Positions 1-4,023 of a stretch of 6,162 bases of DNA are shown one piece after another. The stretch comes from Nitrospirota bacterium (GTDB lineage Bacteria > Nitrospirota > Nitrospiria > Nitrospirales > UBA8639). How positions within the stretch are numbered: position 1 is the stretch's first letter; each line of letters starts with the position of its first letter. Where the stretch lies: NCBI GenBank assembly GCA_029881175.1, contig JAOUNC010000179.1:1-6162 (forward strand), in the 5' to 3' direction. The position numbers were made by a program, and so were the translations under genes. The notes under the pieces were generated by a model. The model did not search any database, had not been told where the DNA came from, and saw only the letters and a program-made list of their open reading frames with translations.

Positions 1-308
1 CCGGCTTTCGAGATTTCGAGACATGCAATCTACAGATCCAATGTAATACTTCTCGCTCCCCGCATTGCGAAAGTATAATAGATCCGTGCGTGCTCGAGGA
101 AGCGGCCGACAATGCTGTTGACGGAGATGTTTTCTGAGAGCCCAGGAATGCCTGGCCGTAAGCAGCCGCTGTCACGCACGATCAGGTCGACACGGACCCC
201 GGCCTGCGAAGCCCGGTACAGTGCACGGATCAAGCTTGGATCCTGGAGCGCGTTCGTTTTGATCTGGATGCGGCCTAGGTCCTCGGATTTTTTGACATCG
301 ATTTCCCG
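1..308 (-). pseudogene. ppk: Polyphosphate kinase 1 remnant, frameshifted, runs off left edge
   Basis: PPK1 makes polyphosphate from ATP. Only part of its C-terminal domain is here. In the chimeric frame the match runs from about REID (308-297) to IYY (83-75). Homology then jumps frame at 72: the new frame reads [24 protein letters not shown] to the window edge. This is the normal PPK1 continuation, where family members have GSAD-x-M and RNLESRVEV. Removing one of two adjacent TA dinucleotides (74-79) restores a continuous frame, so a 2-bp duplication is the simplest explanation. Conserved positions are partly altered (GSVD for [13 protein letters not shown] where relatives have RD/RG-x-CCLRPG). 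The 5' half of the gene was replaced by the corA fragment. The 3' end lies outside the window. Confidence 0.78.
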
Positions 309-479
309 CGCCTCTTCCCTGGTGGACAGGTGCTGGTGGCACATTTCTTCAATTAATCTTCGCTCTTCGACCGTGGGTGCCATAAGATCAATCCACGTGG
401 CCTCTTGGATGGTGGTCGGAAGTTCATCGGCGGTTAGTACCCGTAAGATTCCAATGGTTAAAGTATGGGCGGCAATCAA
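30..479 (-). pseudogene. Chimeric ORF: CorA N-terminus joined to polyphosphate kinase 1 fragment
   Basis: This 149-residue ORF starts with TTG, 7 nt after a good AAGGAAG ribosome binding site. Residues 1 to about 60 look like the cytoplasmic N-terminus of CorA magnesium transporters: T28-W29-I30-D31-L32, then P35-T36 with acidic residues, then S52-T53-R54-E55-E56. From about R58 the sequence becomes the C-terminal catalytic region of polyphosphate kinase 1 ([53 protein letters not shown]). The join falls inside R-E-I, a triplet plausible in both families, which suggests a short-homology deletion. All CorA membrane helices and the GMN motif are missing. So are the PPK N, head and first catalytic domains, including the phosphorylated histidine (E. 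coli H435). H130 matches the second histidine (E. coli H592). The last 14 residues are out-of-frame sequence. I infer a non-functional deletion scar. A chimeric assembly is possible but less likely, since the fragment also carries later decay. Confidence 0.8.
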
Positions 480-485
480 TTCTTA

Positions 486-492
486 TCTTCCT
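486..492 (-). promoter_or_regulatory. Ribosome binding site of the corA-derived ORF
   Basis: On the minus strand AAGGAAG sits 6-7 nt before the TTG at 479. An in-frame TAA (485-483) lies directly upstream, so no longer N-terminus is possible. The site shows that the true 5' end of the old corA gene was kept and that TTG is the start. Confidence 0.6.
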
Positions 493-588
493 TTTTTCTT
501 TCTTAGGAAATTTGTGCAGGACATCGCGTTGATGGTGCTTGGTCAAGGTGTAGGCGACCGCAAGCTAAAAAGTCTTCCTTTGTCACTT

Positions 589-741
589 TCATCGCCCGAT
601 TAACGCGTCACTCACACCTAACCTGCGTTCAGCAGCCGCATACATATAGCCATGCTCCATGGCTAAGGCCACGGCTTTTCGCTTGAATTCCGAACTGTGA
701 TGCCTGCGGGTTCCTTTTATCTTCCACCTCGTTTTGAAACA
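589..741 (-). pseudogene. Broken IS3-family transposase orfA (HTH_Tnp_1-like)
   Basis: The frame from 741 to 589 encodes a recognisable OrfA N-terminus: KGTRRHHSSEFKRKAVALA, then MEHGYMYAAAERRLGVSDAL, then IGR and a stop. OrfA is the helix-turn-helix DNA-binding part of IS3-family transposases, made alone or fused to OrfB by programmed frameshift. The pattern H-S-x-E-F-K-R-x-A-V-x-L-A followed by A-A-x-R-R-L-G-V is the expected first helix and helix-turn-helix. The start is dead: the codon right after the ribosome binding site (720-718) is ATA where ATG is expected. A TGA (591-589) stands where IGR-W is normally continued. Supplying one base there opens a frame reading WKVTKEDFL and GRLHLDQ, resembling the OrfA G-R-L-x-P-D-Q segment, down to about 545. 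The gene is decayed and cannot make transposase. Confidence 0.65.
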
Positions 742-760
742 TTAAATGATTCTTAATTGG

Positions 761-786
761 GTGTCCGGGATCCCAGGGGAAGATCA
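761..786 (-). repeat. Putative terminal inverted repeat of the IS3-family remnant
   Basis: The minus strand from 786 begins TGATCTTCCCCTGGG and ends GGACAC at 761. Position relative to orfA and the TG start fit a left IS3-family end. The partner end is not in the window, so the boundary is inferred from pattern only. Confidence 0.5.
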
Positions 787-1043
787 GGTTCCGGTGGGGC
801 AGGGGAAGATTAATTAGTTTGAAGTGCCTTAATAAGAAAGGTTAATTCAATTGGGACCCTAAACTTGTTAAAGGATTGAGGTTAGATGGACGACGGCCTG
901 TCCCCGCTGAGGTCTCAGATTTCCTAGCACACCAAGCTTATGATAAAGCCTTGTAGAGTATATTTTTTGTTGACGGGAAACGATGCGCTGTGGGCTTGAT
1001 CTTTTCACTTAGGCTGCCGCTCCATATGCCGTCAGGCAGGGCT
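787..1043. other. Gene-free interval between IS remnant and exported-protein gene
   Basis: About 257 bp with no supportable gene. It holds a second copy of CAGGGGAAGAT (800-810) 26 bp from the copy inside the IS end (774-784). A plus-strand ATG at 886 gives only 13 codons and is not credible as a gene. No terminator with a clear U-tract is visible after the minus-strand gene that ends at 1044. The only nearby structure is a weak CTGCC/GGCAG pair at about 1014-1039. Confidence 0.5.
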
Positions 1044-1496
1044 TTACTCTTCCTTCATCGTAATACTGAGTCCTTTTCCGCCTAATATCAATTGTACCCC
1101 TTCCGTGGCGGCGGTGAGATTAATCACGACTCCTTTGGTATTTTTCATGGTGATATCCGATGCTCCCTTTCCCAACGCAAATCCGCCTTCTAGCGCTGCG
1201 TATTTCCCAGCAAAATCAGACACGTTGTCTAAATGGAAGACCTCTCCTTTCGCAGTTGCCTGGGAAGCACCCAGGTCCAGCACACTTAATCCTTTTATGG
1301 TGAATAGATAGTTTTTCTCTTTGAACGTTAAGGTTCCCGTTCCCCAATTGATCCCAATCCCCACCGCAATTGATTTTGCCGAAATTTTCACGGTACCGGA
1401 GGGAGGTGGAATCTGAGCTTCCTTAGCCCATGTCGCTGTGGCCGAAAAAAGGCTAACAATCATTAAGTATGTGAACAGTCGATTGCTTTGATTCAA
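1044..1496 (-). CDS. Small exported protein of unknown function, TTG start
   Basis: I choose the TTG at 1496 because AAGGAG (1510-1505) lies 8 nt before it and the product then begins with a clean Sec signal peptide. A longer in-frame reading to 1580 would put an unlikely 28 residues ahead. The 150-residue product has a short polar start (NQSNR), a hydrophobic core (LFTYLMIVSLFS) and a probable cleavage after ATATWA, before KEAQ. The mature part, about 126 residues, is rich in Gly, Thr and Val with alternating beta-strand-like segments: INWGTGTLTF, YLFTIKGLSVLDLGAS, ATAKGEVFHL, then a repeated GVVINL, GVQLIL and GLSITM pattern at the C-terminus. Similar small periplasmic proteins exist in other Gram-negative bacteria, as I recall, but I know no assigned function. 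There are no cysteines and no lipobox, so a soluble periplasmic location is likely. It stands alone, about 400 bp from the next gene. Confidence 0.75.
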   Translation of the reverse strand: MNQSNRLFTYLMIVSLFSATATWAKEAQIPPPSGTVKISAKSIAVGIGINWGTGTLTFKEKNYLFTIKGLSVLDLGASQATAKGEVFHLDNVSDFAGKYAALEGGFALGKGASDITMKNTKGVVINLTAATEGVQLILGGKGLSITMKEE

Positions 1497-1504
1497 TGAG
1501 TAGA

Positions 1505-1510
1505 CTCCTT
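1505..1510 (-). promoter_or_regulatory. Ribosome binding site deciding the TTG start at 1496
   Basis: The minus strand reads AAGGAG, 8 nt, then TTG. No comparable site precedes the upstream in-frame ATG codons (M1, M10, M14 of the longer reading), so this site fixes the start and exposes the signal peptide. Confidence 0.65.
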
Positions 1511-1722
1511 TATGAAAATAAGACCCTAAAATCACCTTCATTCCTGAGGGCATTGCTGCCAGTACAAGTGTCGATGCCATTTTTCAATTTTTATTCAGGT
1601 GGCTAATCTTTTTGGACGGAGATATTTTGTGTTCAGTGACTTAGACAGCCGGAAGGGTCAAGTCGTCACATATTCCTATGGTTGAACAATTCTTATTGTG
1701 ATGTCATGTGGTGCCAGGGCGG

Positions 1723-1734
1723 TGCAATATTGCA
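1723..1734. repeat. Perfect 12-bp palindrome, possible operator
   Basis: TGCAATATTGCA is its own reverse complement. It lies about 230 bp upstream of the exported-protein start and 170 bp downstream of the MscS-like stop. A dimeric regulator could bind it, but a 12-bp AT-rich palindrome can also arise by chance. Confidence 0.3.
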
Positions 1735-1779
1735 ACATGCTTGCGACAACACACCAATACGTGACTGATAGTAGTTCGC

Positions 1780-1798
1780 GAAGGGGGTAGGTCCCTTC
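1780..1798 (-). terminator. Possible hairpin after the sigma/MscS operon
   Basis: GAAGGG and CCCTTC form a 6-bp stem around a 7-nt loop, about 105 bp after the MscS-like stop codon. No U-run follows on the minus strand, so intrinsic termination is weakly supported. It may simply protect the transcript end or be chance. Confidence 0.2.
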
Positions 1799-1903
1799 TT
1801 CTCAACTGTTTGTGAAATGGAAGGACTCAGCCTATGCCGCTACGGGAACTCAAGTAGCCAATGTGTGTGGGGATAGGATCATCGTCGGATCGAAGAATAA
1901 ATT

Positions 1904-2758
1904 TTAGGGATTTGGGACATTTCGTATAGTCGATCCATCTTCAATGATGCGTTCATTGGGAATATAGAGCTGTTCATCATTGTCCGTTTGGATAAGAACG
2001 GAGATGGGCGTGACCTTTATGATGACTCCTTTGTGCCCGGCTAGGGATACGGTATCCCCGACATGGAAGAGTTGAGCTGTATAATATCGCGCAAGAACAT
2101 TTGACATGATCGTTCGACTTCCCAAGCCAATGGACAGGCCCATGGCCAATACGATGCCAGTAATGATGATGGTGACATTGGCGGTGAAGATGGTCATGTC
2201 TAAGCCCAATTCAGTTAAGGCTAGGATAATTCCAAAACCCACAATGAGAATTTCCAACACGGAACTCATTGCTCCGGCATAGGCGATGTTTAAATTGATT
2301 GAAGCGGACGCAATGCCGTCCTTCATCATTTTGGCAAGATATAAGGCTATGATTAAAATTAAAAACGCTCCCAGAACATGAGGCAGGTAGGCGATGAATC
2401 TATTTAATGTGTCCAGGACAAGTTTGAATCCGAGGACTTCTGAGGCTGAAATGGCAAAAATCAGGAGGATGATGTAATACACAAAACCTCCAATAATCTG
2501 GTCAAGGCTACTCGTCATTCCGATTTTTGTGAGTATGGCGTGCAGTTTTATTTTTTTACTTAATTCTTCAATCCCACAAACCTGTAGGACTTTGACGGTT
2601 AATCCTCTCAGGATTTTCGCCCCGAGCCAACCAACGACTAAAATCACGACCGCCCCAATGACATGTGGAAGGTAATCCCCGATTTTCTCAACCAAACTTT
2701 GGAAAAAAATTAAAACAACCTTTCCCCATTCCCATAGTTCGTTCTGTGTCCCAGCCAT
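1904..2758 (-). CDS. Small MscS-like mechanosensitive channel with conserved TM-helix repeats
   Basis: A 284-residue inner-membrane protein. I start it at the ATG at 2758, 5 nt after AGGAG, and not at the GTG at 2773, which overlaps the upstream stop. Five hydrophobic segments lie at about 28-50, 88-107, 124-143, 165-182 and 190-212. The first and third are near copies (YLPHVIGAVVILVVGW and YLPHVLGAFLILIIALY), the Conserved TM helix repeat (PF05552) seen in this subgroup. The last helix ends in GLSIGLGSRT, as in the pore-lining helix of MscS. A beta domain follows (about 215-275), with F231-x-V-G-D, GVIIKVTPISVLIQTDN and LYIPN. It ends soon after and lacks the large C-terminal vestibule of E. 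coli MscS. The known role of the family is relief of turgor on osmotic downshock. Third gene of the sigma-factor operon, so it may belong to the regulon or act as sensor. Exact substrate and gating are unknown. Confidence 0.88.
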   Translation of the reverse strand: MAGTQNELWEWGKVVLIFFQSLVEKIGDYLPHVIGAVVILVVGWLGAKILRGLTVKVLQVCGIEELSKKIKLHAILTKIGMTSSLDQIIGGFVYYIILLIFAISASEVLGFKLVLDTLNRFIAYLPHVLGAFLILIIALYLAKMMKDGIASASINLNIAYAGAMSSVLEILIVGFGIILALTELGLDMTIFTANVTIIITGIVLAMGLSIGLGSRTIMSNVLARYYTAQLFHVGDTVSLAGHKGVIIKVTPISVLIQTDNDEQLYIPNERIIEDGSTIRNVPNP

Positions 2759-2763
2759 ATCGA

Positions 2764-2770
2764 CTCCTCT
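2764..2770 (-). promoter_or_regulatory. Ribosome binding site of the MscS-like gene
   Basis: AGAGGAG ends 5 nt before the ATG at 2758 and touches the TGA of the preceding small gene (2772-2770). Ribosomes finishing the small gene can restart here. The site is the reason to prefer 2758 over the GTG at 2773. Confidence 0.6.
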
Positions 2771-2952
2771 CACTCACTCGTTGAATCATAAAATAACGTG
2801 ATCGGGATTGATGCGTTAAACGCACCGACTTCCTTCGCCACCGTGAGGAAATACACTGCCTTCATGATTTTTTCTTTAGTGGTTGGATCAGGTTCCGGAA
2901 TGTCCAGGGTATCCAGGACGTATTCAAAGGTTTGTTGCTCATCCTCATTCAT
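2770..2952 (-). CDS. 60-residue acidic protein coupled to the ECF sigma factor
   Basis: I choose the ATG at 2952: a perfect AGGAGGT (2965-2959) lies 6 nt before it, and its first bases overlap the sigma stop as ATGA. The longer reading to 3027 is only the sigma gene in another frame. The product has 60 residues, is strongly acidic (about 12 Asp/Glu against 4 Lys, with most acid in the first half) and contains a Pro-rich break (DIPEPDPTTKEK). A likely amphipathic helix follows (IMKAVYFLTVAKEVGAF), then a short hydrophobic tail (IPITLF). It has no Cys/His zinc site, no full transmembrane helix and no signal peptide. I do not recognise the family. Its position, where anti-sigma genes normally sit, and the strict coupling suggest a partner or modulator of the sigma factor, or a link between it and the channel. 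This is inference. Confidence 0.72.
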   Translation of the reverse strand: MNEDEQQTFEYVLDTLDIPEPDPTTKEKIMKAVYFLTVAKEVGAFNASIPITLFYDSTSE

Positions 2953-3473
2953 GGGGCAACCTCCTCTCGGAGTTTCGCGATTAATCGTGATACTCGCATT
3001 TTGGCGGCACTGACGCCAATTTTGCAAATGCCGGAAATTTCTTCATACGAATATTCACCCAAAAATTTTAAAGCCAGGATGGTCCGATCTTCCAGAGAGA
3101 GTTTCTGAAGAAGATGATGCACCTCTATTGAAGCAGCAGGGTTCTCTTGACTTGGTTCATCTAATGATAGCTCTCTATGCGATTGCTCAGAATAGGCCTT
3201 TGATTTCAGGTAATTGAGACAATGGTTAGTCGTGAGTCGATAGAGCCAGGAGGAGAAGGCGGACTCCTTCTTGAAAGTATGAAGATGCAAGAAAACTTTG
3301 ACCCAAATTTCCTGATTTAAATCACGAGCGCCTTCTAAATTTAAACAGATAAAGTAGCAACGCTTGAGGACTTTGCTGGTATACCGATCATATAAGGTTT
3401 CAAACGCATGAATGTCCCCTTGGTTGATTGCGTCAATAAGTTCATTGTCAGTGAAATGTTCGTATGGAGGCAT
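2949..3473 (-). CDS. ECF-type RNA polymerase sigma factor (sigma-70 family)
   Basis: A 174-residue protein with the two-domain ECF layout, directing RNA polymerase to a stress regulon. Sigma region 2 spans about 24-92: AFETLYDRYTSKV, then D51-L-N-Q-E-I-W-V-K-V-F (region 2.2 core-binding helix), then FSSWLYRLTTNHCLNYL (region 2.4, -10 recognition). A linker rich in Ser, Glu and Pro (93-117) leads to region 4 (118-172): LSLEDRTILALKFLGEYSYEEIS, then the helix-turn-helix IGVSAAKMRVSRLIAKL for -35 contact. Length is usual for the family and there is no C-terminal extension. The start at 3473 fits the family N-terminus but has only a weak ribosome binding site, suggesting low translation. It is first in a tight three-gene operon with a 60-residue protein and an MscS-like channel. 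ECF factors usually regulate themselves. No clear autoregulatory promoter could be picked out by eye. Confidence 0.92.
   Translation of the reverse strand: MPPYEHFTDNELIDAINQGDIHAFETLYDRYTSKVLKRCYFICLNLEGARDLNQEIWVKVFLHLHTFKKESAFSSWLYRLTTNHCLNYLKSKAYSEQSHRELSLDEPSQENPAASIEVHHLLQKLSLEDRTILALKFLGEYSYEEISGICKIGVSAAKMRVSRLIAKLREEVAP
2959..2965 (-). promoter_or_regulatory. Strong ribosome binding site inside the sigma gene end
   Basis: AGGAGGT lies 6 nt ahead of the ATG at 2952, within the last codons of the sigma gene. It is far stronger than the sigma gene's own site, so the 60-residue protein should be made in excess over the sigma factor. That is expected of a stoichiometric inhibitor. Confidence 0.6.
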
Positions 3474-3503
3474 CGAAAGATTGTTTGGAAAATTTTAACG
3501 TAT

Positions 3504-3531
3504 CATTGACTTCATGCCATTGACATGCCAT
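3504..3531. repeat. Nested direct repeats upstream of the sigma gene
   Basis: On the plus strand CATGCCAT occurs at 3513-3520 and 3524-3531, exactly 11 bp apart. CATTGAC occurs at 3504-3510 and 3518-3524, 14 bp apart. The 11-bp step places the copies on the same helix face. They lie 31-58 bp before the sigma start, where an activator or repressor of the operon would bind. No function is shown. Confidence 0.35.
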
Positions 3532-3907
3532 CAAGTTTGGGATTCCTTGTTCGTGGGATTTCCATGCATAGGCTATAACATCTTAAGTCATTTGAGGACG
3601 ACCTCATATAAAGATTCTGGAAACGTCCGTGCTAAGTAGTGAATAATTCGGCCTGAATGGAAGGTTTGAATCTTCGCATGTCGCGCGCCCTCTGTCGAGT
3701 GGGCTGATAAGTAACTGCCCGTTGGCGTTTGCCGTTTGAGGGTTGTTGGCATTCAAGAGAGTTGTCCGCCACTTTCACCTAGATTTAGATTGGGGAAGCC
3801 GTATTCCCTTGTGTGTGTTGTGGGTGCCTTGGTCGGAAAGGACATATCCATATCTTTGGGTGTCATTCTGTTGGGTAAGATGACTGAATTTTTGAAAAGT
3901 ACTTTGA

Positions 3908-3943
3908 AAGAACACGAGGATAAATTTTTTGTGACGTGTTCTT
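3908..3943. repeat. Perfect 9-bp inverted repeat, candidate operator
   Basis: AAGAACACG (3908-3916) and CGTGTTCTT (3935-3943) are exact reverse complements separated by 18 AT-rich nt. The pair ends 80 bp before the start of the hendecad-repeat gene, about 45-90 bp upstream of its likely transcription start. That suits a dimeric regulator. As RNA it would be a stem with a large loop followed by TTGTTTT, a weaker alternative as a terminator. Confidence 0.42.
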
Positions 3944-3963
3944 GTTTTAAGTTGTCTAACATA

Positions 3964-3991
3964 TTGTAAAAGGGATGTTTATCCATATAGC
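3964..3991 (+). promoter_or_regulatory. Possible sigma-70-type promoter of the hendecad-repeat gene
   Basis: TTGTAA (3964-3969) and TATAGC (3986-3991) are 16 bp apart, each matching four of six consensus bases. Transcription would start near 3998 and leave a leader of about 26 nt with the ribosome binding site. An ECF-type promoter recognised by the neighbouring sigma factor is an alternative that I could not identify by eye. Confidence 0.28.
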
Positions 3992-4006
3992 TCTTATTCA
4001 TTTAAA

Positions 4007-4016
4007 AGGGGAGGGG
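4007..4016 (+). promoter_or_regulatory. Ribosome binding site of the hendecad-repeat gene
   Basis: AGGGGAGGGG ends 7 nt before the ATG at 4024. It is purine-rich and followed by AAAAATT, which suggests efficient initiation and abundant product. Confidence 0.6.
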
Positions 4017-4023
4017 AAAAATT

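Larger units (their letters stand above)
540..786 (-). mobile_element. IS3-family insertion sequence remnant (one terminal end plus broken orfA)
   Basis: Read on the minus strand, the segment opens at 786 with TGATCTTCCCCTGGGATCCC followed by GGACAC. This is a typical IS3-family terminal inverted repeat in starting with TG and lying about 65 bp before orfA. A short AT-rich leader, a GAGGTGGA ribosome binding site and the orfA reading frame follow. The element is cut off near 540, next to the promoter region of the corA fragment. No orfB, no DDE catalytic domain and no second inverted repeat are in the window. The element lies directly upstream of the chimeric ORF in the same orientation, which fits a region rearranged by IS activity. 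Confidence 0.6.
1581..1903. other. Gene-free interval between the MscS-like gene and the exported-protein gene
   Basis: About 320 bp with no credible ORF. It must hold the promoter of the minus-strand gene starting at 1496, but no -35/-10 pair is convincing. Visible structures are a perfect 12-bp palindrome TGCAATATTGCA (1723-1734), an ACAAT/ATTGT hairpin (1686-1699) and a GAAGGG/CCCTTC hairpin with a 7-nt loop (1780-1798). Confidence 0.5.
3474..4023. other. Divergent intergenic region between sigma operon and hendecad-repeat gene
   Basis: About 550 bp that should carry promoters in both directions. Two ORFs of about 80 codons cross it on opposite strands (3736-3969 and 4001-3753). Neither has a ribosome binding site or family-like composition, so I leave them out. 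Visible elements are paired direct repeats close to the sigma start (3504-3531), a small TGAGG/CCTCA hairpin (3593-3606), a perfect 9-bp inverted repeat (3908-3943) and a possible promoter (3964-3991). Confidence 0.6.

Noticed and set aside
112..603. 163-codon plus-strand ORF
   Set aside because: It is the shadow of the CorA-PPK and IS remnants on the minus strand, whose family motifs are clear; its own product has no recognisable features and no ribosome binding site.
886..927. 13-codon plus-strand ORF after an AAGGATTGAGG-like site
   Set aside because: Too short, no similarity to known leader peptides, and no gene follows it on the plus strand.
2953..3027. 25-codon N-terminal extension of the 60-residue protein
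   Set aside because: It lies within the sigma gene in another frame; the ATG at 2952 has a perfect ribosome binding site and overlaps the sigma stop.
3736..4001. Overlapping ORFs of about 80 codons on both strands before the hendecad gene
   Set aside because: No ribosome binding site, mixed composition, and they cross the inverted repeat and probable promoter; likely chance open frames in a regulatory region.
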